Shown here: positions 44,932 to 54,704 of the stretch, in pieces
Layout: each line of letters starts with the position of its first letter
Numbering within the stretch: position 1 is the stretch's first letter
From: an uncultured Halomonas sp.
GTDB lineage: Bacteria > Pseudomonadota > Gammaproteobacteria > Pseudomonadales > Halomonadaceae
Assembly (NCBI RefSeq): GCF_947493865.1
Contig: NZ_CANLTC010000004.1
Coordinates: 62,001-126,000, forward strand
Length of the DNA stretch: 64,000 nucleotides
Reading direction: 5' to 3'
Translations under genes and position numbers: made by a program
The notes under the pieces: model-generated
Database searches by the model: none
Told to the model about the DNA's origin: nothing
What the model saw: only the letters and a program-made list of their open reading frames with translations

Positions 44932-46476
44932 TTAACGCGATGAGGGCGGCGTGGGTCGCTCGCCAATGTTCATGAGCGCATCGTTGTCATTGTCGTCGTC
45001 GGAATAGCGCAGACTGACTGACAGGTCGTCACGCAGCCAATCGTTGAGCGCGCGAATATCGCGAGTATCCAGTACTCCGGCGGCACGGCGCAGCTGTACC
45101 AGATCCGTCACATAGTCGTAGCGGGATTCCGCGTAGTTGGCCAACGCATTGTAAAGGCTTTGTTCAGCGTCGAGTACGTCGACGATGTTACGCGTACCCA
45201 CTTCATACCCGGAACGCGTCGCCTCGAGAGCGCTACGGTTTGAAATGATGGCCTGGCGCCGAGCCTCGACGGTAGATACGTCATTGTTGACCTCTGTCAG
45301 CAATGAGCGCACCTGCTGCACGGTTTCCCGGCGCTGGGACTCGAAATCGTACTGAGAGGCCTCCAGGCGATAGCTTGCCTGATTGACCTGGGCGCTTGTC
45401 CTGCCGCCGGTGAAGATGGGCAGATTGGCTCTAAGGCCGATCTGGCTCTGAGAGTTATGGCCGTCCAGATAGTCGATATCGGTCTCGGAGTAATCGTAAC
45501 TGGCAAAGGCATTCAGTGTTGGCAAATGGCCCGAGCGCGCAATGTCCACGTTGCGCTTGGCGACGTCGATTGCCGCCTGGGTCGCGAGTAGCGTCGGGTT
45601 GTTTTCCATGGCCAGGGCTGTCCAGGCTGCTCGCGTGTCCGGCAACGGTGATTTGATCGGCAGATCCTCCGAAAGCCCTTCGATACTGTCGTAGCGCTTG
45701 CCGGTGAGACGTTCAAGTTGCTCGAAACTGACCTGCAGTTCGCTGCGGGCCGCGATACGTTCGGCCCGGGCCAGGTCTGCCGCTGCTCGAGCTTCCTGCA
45801 CATCGGTAATGGCGATCAGCCCTACCTCGAACTGCTCTTGTGCTTGCTCGAGCTGGCGTCCTATCGCTTTTTCCTGAGCAATGCGAGATTCCAGCACATC
45901 CTTGGCTCGCAGAATCTCGAAATAGGCCTCCGATACCTGAAAGATCAACTCCTGACGGTCGCTGAGTAGTAAAAATCCCTGTTGATCGATCTGCTCTTCG
46001 GTACGCTTCAGCTCGAACCAGTTCCTGGCATCGAAGATTGCCTGGGTGGCTTCCAGGCCGATGCTGGCAGAGTTGTAGTCATCGGCACTGACACTATCGA
46101 ACGTCGAGCCGCCGCCAAGCGCAGAGCCCGCTCCGGCTCCTCCCCCTTGGGTACCGCCCTGGCTCTCGGTGGTTGAACCCTGGGTCGCCACGTCACCCGC
46201 GAAGGAGCTTTCCTCGTAGGTTCGATTATGGGCGAGATTGGCATTGGCACCGATCTGCGGCAGAAGATCCCCACGCTCCACGTTGCGCTCTTCCTCGACG
46301 CTGCGGTAGGTCGAGACAGACGAGGCCAGATCGGCGCTGTTTTCCAGGGCGTCGCGGGTGATGGTCAGAATATCCGCTGCCTGAACCTGGGAAGAGAGCA
46401 TCACAGCCGCTACCAGTGGCAGCAGCGTGTAGTGAAATCTATGGGTGTGCGAAGGAAGAGCGCCTGAAACGGGCAT
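44932..46476 (-). CDS. tolC: TolC family outer-membrane efflux/secretion channel
   Basis: 514 residues from ATG 46476, with AAAGGATA about 9 bp upstream (another ATG at 46482 sits too close to it). A Sec signal (LLPLVAAVMLSSQVQAADI) is followed by the two TolC repeats: YFEILRAKDVLESRIAQEKA in the first, TRNIVDVLDAEQSLYNALANYAESRYDYV in the second. A Ser/Gly/Gln-rich insert (about residues 100-135) is unusual. Clear similarity to E. coli TolC makes this the general channel for drug efflux and type I systems, distinct from the dedicated one at 22.8 kb. Confidence 0.92.
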   Translation of the reverse strand: MPVSGALPSHTHRFHYTLLPLVAAVMLSSQVQAADILTITRDALENSADLASSVSTYRSVEEERNVERGDLLPQIGANANLAHNRTYEESSFAGDVATQGSTTESQGGTQGGGAGAGSALGGGSTFDSVSADDYNSASIGLEATQAIFDARNWFELKRTEEQIDQQGFLLLSDRQELIFQVSEAYFEILRAKDVLESRIAQEKAIGRQLEQAQEQFEVGLIAITDVQEARAAADLARAERIAARSELQVSFEQLERLTGKRYDSIEGLSEDLPIKSPLPDTRAAWTALAMENNPTLLATQAAIDVAKRNVDIARSGHLPTLNAFASYDYSETDIDYLDGHNSQSQIGLRANLPIFTGGRTSAQVNQASYRLEASQYDFESQRRETVQQVRSLLTEVNNDVSTVEARRQAIISNRSALEATRSGYEVGTRNIVDVLDAEQSLYNALANYAESRYDYVTDLVQLRRAAGVLDTRDIRALNDWLRDDLSVSLRYSDDDNDNDALMNIGERPTPPSSR

Positions 46477-46630
46477 CGACATTATCCTTTCTGAGCCTAT
46501 GCGGAGTGATACATACAATGACGCATGTTTCCCTGCTAATCAATGTTTCCAGTCAAAACTGGCTTGCAAGGCACCGTATTGAATGACTACGAAATGGCGA
46601 ACGCGAGCCTATGGCCCGCGTTCGTCATCT

Positions 46631-46791
46631 TAGGCTATGTCTGAAAAGTGCCTGCGCTCGCCCATACAGCGTTAAAAATCGCCTCGTGCGCGAGTCCGAT
46701 CAAAGTACTCATTTACACCGCGTAAACTCCGTCTTTTCGTCGATTTTTGCCTTATCTGACCATCGCTCGTCGGCTTTTCAGATAAAGCCTA
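46631..46791. repeat. Dispersed palindromic repeat, copy B
   Basis: A 161-bp element. The outer arms (46631-46648 and 46774-46791) are complementary at 15 of 18 positions; the inner stem AAAAATCG (46674-46681) pairs with CGATTTTT (46741-46748). It shares CGCCCATAC-x-GCGTTAAAAATC, CTCGTGCGCGAGTCCGATCA and TGCTCATTTAC-like blocks with copy A at 35764-35905. The inner-stem A-T pair of copy A is G-C here, a compensated change. It lies 18 bp after rpoS and may form its mRNA 3' end. Confidence 0.8.
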
Positions 46792-46808
46792 GCGTACTGA
46801 AGCGATAC

Positions 46809-47783
46809 TCACTCGAAAATGGCTTCCAGCGTCAGATTCTGCTTTTCGAGCACGCGACGCAGTTTCTTCAACGCCTCGACCTGGATCTGACGCACCCGTT
46901 CCCGGGTCAGACCGATCTCCTCGCCGACTTCCTCCAGGGTCGAGGCCTCGTGACCATGCAAACCAAAGCGCCGCACCACCACTTCCATCTGCTTATCCGT
47001 CAGCTCTGCAAGCCAATCATCGACGTGCTGCTTGACATCGATGCTGACCAGCGAGGATTCAGGGCCACTTTCGTTCTCGTCTGCCAGGGTCTCGATCAGC
47101 GGCTTGTCGCTCTCACCGCCTAGCGGATAGTCCACGGAGGATATGCGCTCATTGAGCCCCAGCATCTTCTTGACCGCGCCCACGGGCTTGTCGAGGAAAT
47201 CGGCAATCTCTTCGGCGGTCGCTTCGTGATCGAGTTTCTGGGTCAGTTCCCGCGCGGCGCGCAGGTAGATATTGAGTTCCTTAACCACATGGATGGGCAG
47301 ACGAATGGTGCGGGTCTGGTTCATCAGTGCCCGCTCGATGGTTTGGCGAATCCACCAGGTGGCGTAGGTCGAAAAGCGAAAACCGCGTTCCGGGTCGAAT
47401 TTTTCCACGGCCCGAATCAATCCAAGGTTGCCCTCCTCTATCAGATCGAGCAGCGATAGACCGCGATTGAGATAACGTCTTGCGATCTTGACCACCAGGC
47501 GCAGGTTGGACTCGATCATGCGTTGACGCCCTGCCGGATCACCGCGTTGGGCCAGGCGTCCGAAATGAACCTCTTCTTGCGGTGTCAGTAGGGGAGAAAA
47601 ACCGATTTCGTTGAGATAGATCTGAGTAGCATCGAGACTTTGATGGTAGTTGTTTTCTTCACGGCTCAGCGCTTTTTCGAATGCCGTCTCTTCCTTGGCC
47701 TCCACTGCTTCAACGATGACCTCGACCTCGTCATCCACATCATTGAGATCAACTTCCTGAAGATTCCTTTCAAGCATACTCAT
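46809..47783 (-). CDS. rpoS: RNA polymerase sigma factor RpoS
   Basis: 324 residues. An acidic N-terminus (1-55) is followed by region 1.2 ([21 protein letters not shown]), region 2 with the -10-recognition and melting segment [24 protein letters not shown], region 3, and region 4 ending [28 protein letters not shown]. Location directly after nlpD is the conserved proteobacterial arrangement, in which the main rpoS promoter lies inside nlpD. It is the master regulator of stationary-phase and osmotic stress. Confidence 0.98.
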   Translation of the reverse strand: MSMLERNLQEVDLNDVDDEVEVIVEAVEAKEETAFEKALSREENNYHQSLDATQIYLNEIGFSPLLTPQEEVHFGRLAQRGDPAGRQRMIESNLRLVVKIARRYLNRGLSLLDLIEEGNLGLIRAVEKFDPERGFRFSTYATWWIRQTIERALMNQTRTIRLPIHVVKELNIYLRAARELTQKLDHEATAEEIADFLDKPVGAVKKMLGLNERISSVDYPLGGESDKPLIETLADENESGPESSLVSIDVKQHVDDWLAELTDKQMEVVVRRFGLHGHEASTLEEVGEEIGLTRERVRQIQVEALKKLRRVLEKQNLTLEAIFE

Positions 47784-47911
47784 GTCGCCACCCCGTTATC
47801 TGCGTGGAAAAGAGTCATTGACCGGCTCTGTTGTTCTTATGACCCGTCCTGGCGCGATCGCCGACTCAAGAAGTGCGACGATCGTCCTTTTCCTGCGATG
47901 AGACTCCCCCT

Positions 47912-49201
47912 CTAGCGTCGCGGTAGAAACTTGAGGGGGTCTTGAGGCTGGCCATCCTGGCGCACCTCAAAATGCAGCTTGACACCATCGGCATCGGTAT
48001 CACCCATGGTGGCGATTACCTGTCCGGCTTCGACAACATCGTTTTCACTCACCTTGAGACTGTCGTTGTACGCGTAGGCGCTCAGAAAACTATCGTTATG
48101 CTTGAGTAGAATCAGATTGCCGTAACCGCGCACTCCATCGCCTGCGTAGACCACGATGCCAGGAGCCGCTGCCTTGACAGGTTGCCCCTTTTGCCCAGCG
48201 ATATCAATGCCCGCGGTGATACTTGAGCCATCGCTGAAACGCCCGACCAATTGCCCCTCCACGGGCCATTGCCAAGGCACGTTTTCCACGGGGGTGTAAG
48301 TGCGCTGCTGCGCCGAGGGCGCATCCGCACCGCCAGCTACTGCCGTGCCTGCATCCGCTGCGGGGCCAGTAACGGTCGTTTCTTCCCGGTTTGCGGGATT
48401 ATCGGGCTGAGACGCCGACCGGTTGCTTTGTTGAGCGCCTTGAGTGGATGGCTGCTGTCGATTGCCTGCTTGGGTTTGAGCGCGTTGGGCAGGCTCCTCC
48501 CTTGCCGCAGCGTTCTCCTGCGCCGAAGGCTCAGGCCGGGGTTGTGACTGAGCTTGGGCACGCTGACGTGCCAGTGCTTCGCGTTCGGCCCGATCCTGCG
48601 CACTCAATTGCCCATCGGCACCGGGTGTGCCGTAGTTGTAAATCGGCCCCTGACCGCTGGTGCCTTGCCCTTGGTCGGCGCGTGCTGGCGACTGATCGCT
48701 CGGTGAGGAAGACCTGGAAGGCTGATCAGAAGGTGTCTGACGGGAAGATGTCTCCGAGGAAGTCTCCAGGGGGCGGCTGGTCAAACGCCGATTGCGCTCG
48801 ATGGCTTCGGCGTCCGGTGCCAGCCAATCCGGCGCCTGAGTGCCGGATACGCTTGCCGCCCCTGTAGCGCCGGCAGCCATGTCATTGCGTGCCAGCCTGG
48901 GGTTCGCGGAAGCGGCGGGAGCACCGCCGGGAGCGGCCTGACCATTGCCATCCAACTGCAGCGTCTGACCCGGCTGCAGGCGATAGGGTGGTGTGATGCC
49001 ATTGATCCTGGCCAGCTCACGGAAATCCATGTTCTGTCGCCAGGCGATGCCGTACAGCGTGTCGCCTTGTTGTACGGTCACACTCTCGCCACTCTGGGCC
49101 TCCCGAGCCACGGACAGATCGCGCACGTCGGGACTGGTGTTGGGTCCGGCACAGCCAGTGACTCCAAGCGCCAATGCGGTTACGAGAAAGGCCTTGCGCA
49201 T
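47912..49201 (-). CDS. nlpD: NlpD-type lipoprotein with LysM and degenerate M23 domain
   Basis: 429 residues. The lipobox is LGVTGC with the acylated Cys at 17. One LysM (about 42-88: VTVQQGDTLYGIAWRQNMDFRELARINGI) follows, then a 200-residue Gln/Pro/Ala/Ser-rich linker, longer than in E. coli. The C-terminal M23/LytM domain (about 320-425) has TAGIDIAGQKGQPV and SAYAYNDSL; the zinc-binding His residues are replaced, as in other NlpD proteins. NlpD activates the amidase AmiC during septum splitting. It ends 6 bp before the preceding DUF368 gene start unit and 128 bp before rpoS. Confidence 0.93.
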   Translation of the reverse strand: MRKAFLVTALALGVTGCAGPNTSPDVRDLSVAREAQSGESVTVQQGDTLYGIAWRQNMDFRELARINGITPPYRLQPGQTLQLDGNGQAAPGGAPAASANPRLARNDMAAGATGAASVSGTQAPDWLAPDAEAIERNRRLTSRPLETSSETSSRQTPSDQPSRSSSPSDQSPARADQGQGTSGQGPIYNYGTPGADGQLSAQDRAEREALARQRAQAQSQPRPEPSAQENAAAREEPAQRAQTQAGNRQQPSTQGAQQSNRSASQPDNPANREETTVTGPAADAGTAVAGGADAPSAQQRTYTPVENVPWQWPVEGQLVGRFSDGSSITAGIDIAGQKGQPVKAAAPGIVVYAGDGVRGYGNLILLKHNDSFLSAYAYNDSLKVSENDVVEAGQVIATMGDTDADGVKLHFEVRQDGQPQDPLKFLPRR

Positions 49202-49207
49202 AGGGGT

Positions 49208-50137
49208 TCAATCCTTTTCGGAAGATAACGGGTGGCGCTCGCCGACCATCAATACCAGCATCAGCCCTAGCGCCATGAGCAAAAGCCCCGGCAGCAACTG
49301 AGCCGAATCGCCCGTTAACGACGCATAATCGCCGGGCAACAGATAGCGATAGTCGAGCGGTATCATTTGTTCATCGGGACCGAGACGATAACTGACCAAC
49401 TCCCGCCAAGGCCAGAGCAAAGGCAGCGAGCCGATGATGAAACCGACGAGAAGTTGTAGCGTAAGATCGTGAAAATGTCGAAAAAGCCAGGCCAGCAGGC
49501 GCGAGAAAAAGAACAGGCCCAGGGCGCAGCCTGCACCAAATTGCAGGATCAGCATGACATCGAAACTCTTGATGCCTTCCATGACCGTGCCATAAAGCCC
49601 CATGGCCAGCAGCAGAAAGCTGCCGGAGACCCCTGGCAGCAACATGGCACTGATGGCGATGGCGCCGCCCACTACTAGAACAAGATCACCGAAACCCGCC
49701 ATCAATGGCATCACGACGGGTAGCGCTTGAGCCAACAGCAACCCAATGAAGAGTGGCAATATGTACCACCAGCGCCAGCTATCGATCTGGCGTCGCACCA
49801 CGATTGCCGAGGCCGCCACCAGGCCGAAGAAGAAGGCGTTGAGCAATACGGGATGTGCATCAAGCAGATAGGTGACCAGATGCGCCACGCTGATCAGACT
49901 CGCCAGTATCCCGGCGACCAGGGGCACCAGAAACGCCAGATTGAGATGCTCGACCAACCCCGGCATGCCATGCCGGCGCCAGGCGCCGAAGGCATCGGGC
50001 CCGAAGCGACGGATGGTGAAGATCAGCTCTTCATAGATACCGGTCACGAAGGCAATGGTACCTCCGGACACGCCCGGCACTGCATCGGCGGCGCCCATCC
50101 CGGCACCCTTGAAAAATAGCGCCAGCGCTCGTTTCAA
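49208..50137 (-). CDS. DUF368 family membrane protein
   Basis: 309 residues from TTG 50137, which forms a TTGA overlap with the pcm stop; an ATG at 50230 would overlap pcm by 97 bp and lacks conserved sequence. The family signature FFKGAGMGAADAVPGVSGGTIAFVTGIYEELI is at the N-terminus, and about eight membrane helices follow, with a second PGVSGS repeat near residue 150. DUF368 proteins have been proposed to be polyprenyl-phosphate (undecaprenyl-phosphate) transporters, so it may recycle the lipid carrier for peptidoglycan and glycan synthesis. It sits inside the surE-pcm-nlpD operon. Confidence 0.88.
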   Translation of the reverse strand: MKRALALFFKGAGMGAADAVPGVSGGTIAFVTGIYEELIFTIRRFGPDAFGAWRRHGMPGLVEHLNLAFLVPLVAGILASLISVAHLVTYLLDAHPVLLNAFFFGLVAASAIVVRRQIDSWRWWYILPLFIGLLLAQALPVVMPLMAGFGDLVLVVGGAIAISAMLLPGVSGSFLLLAMGLYGTVMEGIKSFDVMLILQFGAGCALGLFFFSRLLAWLFRHFHDLTLQLLVGFIIGSLPLLWPWRELVSYRLGPDEQMIPLDYRYLLPGDYASLTGDSAQLLPGLLLMALGLMLVLMVGERHPLSSEKD

Positions 50138-50772
50138 CGTATGACCCCTTCCAGAAGCGGCACGAAGCGCACTTGCTCGAGCCGCTGATAATCGTAGACA
50201 CTGCCCTGGCGCTGCACCCGGGTCAGCCATTGGCTACCGTCGCCATCCTCCAGCGGTGCGATCAAGACACCGCCGGTATCGCTTAGCTGAGCCAACAATG
50301 CCTCGGGAAGCTCGCTTGCACAGGCGGTCAACAAGATCACATCGAATGGCGCCGCCTCGGGCCAGCCGTGGGCGCCATCGCTCAACCGCAATCGGACATT
50401 ATAAGCCCCTAAACGCGCCAGGCGAGAGCGTGCCCGGGCATGATGCACTCGAATGCGCTCGAGGGACCAGACCTTGTTTACCAACCGCGACAGTATCAGG
50501 GTTTGATAGCCTGAACCGGTACCGATTTCCAATACCTGGGTCGGCTCTTCCTTCAACGCCAGCTCACTCATGCGCGCCACTATCCAGGGTTGCGACAGCG
50601 TCTGACCGTGGCCGATGGGCAACGAGGTGTCCTCGTAGGCGCGATGGGATAATGCTTCATCCAGAAACAAATGGCGCGGTTCCCGGGCCATGATCTCAAG
50701 GACCCGCTGATTCTTGATACCGGCATCGACCAACCGCGCGATCATGCGATCCCGTGTCCGCTGGGAAGTCAT
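50134..50772 (-). CDS. pcm: Protein-L-isoaspartate O-methyltransferase
   Basis: 212 residues from ATG 50772 (MTSQRTRDRMIARLVDAGI, matching Pcm starts); the frame extends to 50835 but would overlap surE. SAM motif LEIGTGSGYQTLIL and the Pcm-type LPIGHGQTLSQPWIVARM are present. It repairs isoaspartyl residues in aged proteins. It is 16 bp after surE, the usual partner. Confidence 0.96.
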   Translation of the reverse strand: MTSQRTRDRMIARLVDAGIKNQRVLEIMAREPRHLFLDEALSHRAYEDTSLPIGHGQTLSQPWIVARMSELALKEEPTQVLEIGTGSGYQTLILSRLVNKVWSLERIRVHHARARSRLARLGAYNVRLRLSDGAHGWPEAAPFDVILLTACASELPEALLAQLSDTGGVLIAPLEDGDGSQWLTRVQRQGSVYDYQRLEQVRFVPLLEGVIR

Positions 50773-50788
50773 GCCGATACCACTGAGT

Positions 50789-51544
50789 TCACCCGGTTCG
50801 TGACAACGCATCCAGCCATCCTTGCACGTCTTCAAGCGCCGTATGTCGGGTCAAATCAGTCTGCAGCGGTGTGATCGACACATAGCCTGCTTCAATGGCC
50901 GCAAAATCGGTGTCAGGACCATCGTCCGCATTCTCGCCGGCGGCGGCAATCCAGTAGCGCACTCGCCCGCGTGGGTCCTTGACCTCCAATGGCCGAGTCG
51001 CCGGCCCGCGGTATCCCATCCGGGTCACGCGAAATCCCTGCAGTTCTTCCCAGGGCACATCCGGCACATTGACATTGAGCAGGCTGCGCGGCGGCAATGA
51101 AAGCGACTCTGCTGCCCCCACCAGGCTCGCCGCAACCCGGCCAGCGGTCTTGAAATGACGCGATCCCACCAGGGACATGGCGATGGCCGGCATGCCCAGG
51201 TTACGCCCCTCCATGGCCGCCGCCACGGTACCGGAATACAGCACATCGTCTCCCAGGTTGCTGCCGTGATTGATGCCCGAGATGACCAGATCCGGCTTCT
51301 CGTCCCAGACCCCATTCACCCCGAGATAGACACAGTCCGCCGGCGTCCCGTCGACGCTATAGAACCCACTGTCCAGTGGCGTCAGCGCCAAGGGCCGGGA
51401 CAGGGTGAGCGAATTGCTGGCGCCGCTCTTGTCCCGATCCGGTGCCACCACACGCAATCGCGCGTGAGCGCTCAGGGCATCGTAAAGTGCCCGCAGCCCC
51501 GGGGCGTGCACCCCATCGTCGTTGGATAGCAACAGCTTGCGCAT
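50789..51544 (-). CDS. surE: 5'/3'-nucleotidase, survival protein SurE
   Basis: 251 residues from ATG 51544, with AGGAGG 5 bp upstream. The N-terminal metal-binding motif [20 protein letters not shown] and later SGASNSLT and [20 protein letters not shown] are diagnostic. The enzyme removes phosphate from nucleoside monophosphates. It is followed by pcm as in most gammaproteobacteria. Confidence 0.97.
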   Translation of the reverse strand: MRKLLLSNDDGVHAPGLRALYDALSAHARLRVVAPDRDKSGASNSLTLSRPLALTPLDSGFYSVDGTPADCVYLGVNGVWDEKPDLVISGINHGSNLGDDVLYSGTVAAAMEGRNLGMPAIAMSLVGSRHFKTAGRVAASLVGAAESLSLPPRSLLNVNVPDVPWEELQGFRVTRMGYRGPATRPLEVKDPRGRVRYWIAAAGENADDGPDTDFAAIEAGYVSITPLQTDLTRHTALEDVQGWLDALSRTG

Positions 51545-51638
51545 CGCCCCTCCTGAAGTTGTCGCGGCGTTCATCGCCGCAACGGCTTACGTTGTTCATA
51601 AATGGCTCATGAACGGCCCGTCTAACGTCAACGGATCG

Positions 51639-52691
51639 TCACGTGAGCGTTCGGTGGCGGATCAGTTCCCGCAGCACCGTGGTGGCAAAGGCGCCACGAG
51701 GCAGTTCGAAACACAGGGTCAGAGAGCCCTCCCGGCGAGACATCGTCGGCGCACCGAGAGCCATTCGAAGTGCCCGCCGTGCCAAGCGTACGCCGGCATC
51801 CTCAAGCCCTTTGCACAAATCAGCATGCTTATCGCTCAGTTGCTGCTCGTAGCGGGCGGCTTGATGCTGTGCTAGAGAGCTGCCCGTACCCCACAGCACC
51901 CCGGCAGGATGCAGATCGAGCCGTGAGGCCCGCTCGATCAACGCAGCATCGTTCCCTTCCGCAACGAATTGACTGGCACTGCCGTCGAGCATCAGCACGT
52001 CGCCGTCAAGGGGCGTAGCCCAATCGCCCTCGGCTACCCGCTGGGCAAGCAGCTCGTTGAACAGATAACTGCGAGCGCTCGAGAGCATCATGCCTTCCCG
52101 ATCGTCGCGTTTGCGCCAACCGCGACGCAGAATATCCCTGGCGCGAAACAGATTGCGCCCGTCGGGCCCAAAGCGCTGGGGCCCAAAATAGTTGGGAACA
52201 CCCCGTTCGCAAAGCAGCTGCCAGCGCGACTCGAGGTCGGGATGATCGACGATCGCACCGCTCAACCCCAGGGTGAAGCGATTGGCCCGATGAACGCCCC
52301 GCTTGAGTTTGCGCGGATGCCGATGCTGCTCGAGAATTCGTACCGGCGTATCCCCCAGGCGCTCGATGAGATCCGTCGGTGCCTCACGCCCGGGCAGATG
52401 TACCGACAGCCACTGGCGCGTCACCGCCACCCGATCCTTCATTCCCGAGAAGCCAACCTGACGCGGCGTCACTTCACAGGCCCTGGCCAAGCGCCGAGCC
52501 AATTCCAGTGTCGTCAGGTCACGCTTTTCCACCCACAGCCAAAGGTGCTCGCCGTGACCTTCCGGTTCGAACCCAAGGCACTCCTCGACGAGAAAGTCCT
52601 CCGGCACCCCACGGTATTCTCCCGTTGCAAGCGGCCCACCATACGCGCAAGGCCAGGCAGGCGGCCAGATTGCGACACTCGTCTCGGTCAC
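51639..52691 (-). CDS. truD: tRNA pseudouridine(13) synthase
   Basis: 350 residues from GTG 52691, which overlaps the ispF stop (GTGA). It has [24 protein letters not shown], the catalytic Asp motif [16 protein letters not shown] near residue 85, and [14 protein letters not shown]. It forms pseudouridine 13 in tRNA-Glu. Its place between ispF and surE is the conserved order. Confidence 0.97.
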   Translation of the reverse strand: MTETSVAIWPPAWPCAYGGPLATGEYRGVPEDFLVEECLGFEPEGHGEHLWLWVEKRDLTTLELARRLARACEVTPRQVGFSGMKDRVAVTRQWLSVHLPGREAPTDLIERLGDTPVRILEQHRHPRKLKRGVHRANRFTLGLSGAIVDHPDLESRWQLLCERGVPNYFGPQRFGPDGRNLFRARDILRRGWRKRDDREGMMLSSARSYLFNELLAQRVAEGDWATPLDGDVLMLDGSASQFVAEGNDAALIERASRLDLHPAGVLWGTGSSLAQHQAARYEQQLSDKHADLCKGLEDAGVRLARRALRMALGAPTMSRREGSLTLCFELPRGAFATTVLRELIRHRTLT

Positions 52692-53197
52692 CGCATCATC
52701 CCTGAGCCTTCATCCTTGGCATCGCACTTGAACAACACCACCACCGCATTTGCCGCTATCCCTTCTTCCCGGCCGGTGAATCCAAGCCGTTCGCTGGTCG
52801 TCGCCTTGACGTTGACCGCATCCAGGGTCACTTCGAGATCCGCTGCCAGGGTGGCATTCATGGCACCGATATGAGGCGCCAGCTTGGGCGCCTGGGCAAT
52901 GATCGTGGCATCAAGGTTGCCCAGCCGATAGCCCGCTTCGTTCACCAGACTCAGCACGTGGCGCAGCAAGACGCGACTGTCGGCGCCAGCCCAGCGCGGA
53001 TCGGTGTCGGGAAAATGCCGCCCGATGTCCCCCAGGGCGCAGGCACCAAGCAGCGCATCGCATACCGCATGGATCAACACGTCTCCATCGGAATGCGCGA
53101 TGAAGCCGCGGCGATAGGAGATACGAACACCCCCGATCACCAGATGATCGCCTTCACCGAAGGCATGTACATCGAATCCATGGCCGATACGAATCAT
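52688..53197 (-). CDS. ispF: 2-C-methyl-D-erythritol 2,4-cyclodiphosphate synthase
   Basis: 169 residues. The metal site is in [16 protein letters not shown] (Asp 8, His 10) and in [21 protein letters not shown] (His 42 region); [16 protein letters not shown] closes the fold. It acts two steps after IspD in the MEP isoprenoid pathway. A 44-bp gap separates it from ispD. Confidence 0.98.
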   Translation of the reverse strand: MIRIGHGFDVHAFGEGDHLVIGGVRISYRRGFIAHSDGDVLIHAVCDALLGACALGDIGRHFPDTDPRWAGADSRVLLRHVLSLVNEAGYRLGNLDATIIAQAPKLAPHIGAMNATLAADLEVTLDAVNVKATTSERLGFTGREEGIAANAVVVLFKCDAKDEGSGMMR

Positions 53198-53241
53198 GTC
53201 AATTCCCTATTCACAGCAATCATCCATTCATAGCACTCAAT

Positions 53242-53958
53242 CTACACGGCCCCGGCAACCTCTTTTGCCTGGGCCGCCAGAATGTGCGTCGCCAACAGCA
53301 GGTCTTCAGGATGCGTGATTTTCAGATTGTCACGCCGACCCGCAATCAGTCGCGGCGCCAGGCCCTGGGCCTCGATAGCCGAAGCCTCGTCGGTCACCTG
53401 AACCCCCTTGTCGAGGGCGCCGTGAAGCGCCTCTCGCAACAGGCCATAGCGAAACCCCTGGGGCGTCAACGCATGCCAGAGCCCGTCCCGGGATTCGGTG
53501 GTAGCCACCCTGCCCGTTGCGTCGGCACGCTTCATGGTGTCCGCTACGGGCACAGCCAAAAGCCCACCGACGGGCTCATCTTGGAGTGCCTCGAGAAGCT
53601 GCTGCAAGTCGTCGGGGTGCACGCAGGGGCGCGCCACATCATGCACGAGTACAAGATCGTCTTCAGCAGCCTCCAAGGCTATATCGTCAAGGGCCTGCAA
53701 CACCGAATCCACTCGTTCGACACCGCCGGCTACGCGTTGCCAATCGTCAAAGGGCACCCAGCATGGATCGAACCAGGCGTCGTTTTCATCCAGGCATAGA
53801 CGCAGCGATGCCTGGGGATAAGCGTAATGCAAACGTGCCAGGGTATGAGCCAGAACGGGGTTTTCGCCGATGGGAAGATATTGTTTGGGGCGGTCGGCGC
53901 CCATGCGCTGTCCTCGACCGGCAGCAGGCACGATCAGCCACAACCTTTCGATCGTCAC
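53242..53958 (-). CDS. ispD: 2-C-methyl-D-erythritol 4-phosphate cytidylyltransferase
   Basis: 238 residues from GTG 53958, overlapping the ftsB stop (GTGA). The CTP-binding start LIVPAAGRGQRMGADRPKQYLPI and VHDVARPCVHPDDL are characteristic. It makes CDP-methylerythritol for isoprenoids, including the undecaprenyl carrier. Confidence 0.97.
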   Translation of the reverse strand: MTIERLWLIVPAAGRGQRMGADRPKQYLPIGENPVLAHTLARLHYAYPQASLRLCLDENDAWFDPCWVPFDDWQRVAGGVERVDSVLQALDDIALEAAEDDLVLVHDVARPCVHPDDLQQLLEALQDEPVGGLLAVPVADTMKRADATGRVATTESRDGLWHALTPQGFRYGLLREALHGALDKGVQVTDEASAIEAQGLAPRLIAGRRDNLKITHPEDLLLATHILAAQAKEVAGAV

Positions 53959-54269
53959 CGCGCTCCTCCAGGGGAAGATGAGCCGCCCTGAGTTTCTACA
54001 TCAGGCACCCAGAAGAATTGTTCATCCTCGCGAACCATGCCGATATCACTGCGCGCCCGTTCATCGATGGCATCGAGCCCGTTCTTGAGATCGACGACTT
54101 CCGCCGCCAAACGCTGGTTGTTGGCCCGGGATATGGCGTTTTCTGCGGCCAGGGCGTCGGTTCGGCCCCGAATATGAGCCAATTCTCGTAAACCTCCCTC
54201 GCCAAACCACAGGCTATACTGCAGCAGGACGAACAGACCCACCAGTACGATTGCGAGCCACTTGAGCAT
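53955..54269 (-). CDS. ftsB: Cell division protein FtsB
   Basis: 104 residues from ATG 54269; the frame runs on to 54407 but into the palindromic element. A single membrane helix MLKWLAIVLVGLFVLLQYSLWFG is followed by a leucine-zipper coiled coil (about 25-65) and a short C-terminal tail ending VETQGGSSSPGGAR. FtsB forms the FtsQLB complex at the septum. It normally follows eno; here it is preceded by a mobile palindrome instead. Confidence 0.93.
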   Translation of the reverse strand: MLKWLAIVLVGLFVLLQYSLWFGEGGLRELAHIRGRTDALAAENAISRANNQRLAAEVVDLKNGLDAIDERARSDIGMVREDEQFFWVPDVETQGGSSSPGGAR

Positions 54270-54349
54270 CGTAATATCCCGTTCGTTCGCGGAAAGAAAA
54301 ACTGCAGGCGTATTGCCTAAAATATCGGCGCCCATTATGCCATCATCCA

Positions 54350-54618
54350 TAGGGCCTGTTGACCTTTCATTCACGGCCGCGCTGGCGCCAGTTTTTATTC
54401 GGGGCAAGGCAGGAGGAGAGAAATTTGGTTATTCCAAATGAACGACGACTAACGCAGCAGCGGATAAAAACTGGCCCAGCCCTTCGGGTTGCGCAGCAAA
54501 AAGCGCCATTCTGCGTTGCGAAGCTTGAAAAGGGAATAACCCTTCCCTGCGCTTCGCGCCTTGACTGACACTTTTTGGTGCAGCAACGCGGTTCGCGATG
54601 AAACGTCAACAGGCCCTA
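54350..54618. mobile_element. MITE-like element with 21-bp terminal inverted repeats and TA ends
   Basis: The left end 54350-54370 and right end 54598-54618 are complementary at 20 of 21 positions, ending in TA on both sides, which would be the target duplication of an IS630/Tc1-mariner-type insertion. The interior is non-coding and contains an exact 12-bp inverted repeat (GCCAGTTTTTAT with ATAAAAACTGGC), plus two small hairpins at 54423-54439 and 54530-54544 whose loops (TTATT and AATAA) are complementary. It lies between ftsB and the YqfO-like gene. Confidence 0.8.
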
Positions 54619-54704
54619 ACACTGCGCAGGCCAATTAGCGCATAAAAATCATCGCAGTCCTTTCTCGACGGTGTCTTGAAAACCCTCAACATCTGGAGCG
54701 ACTC

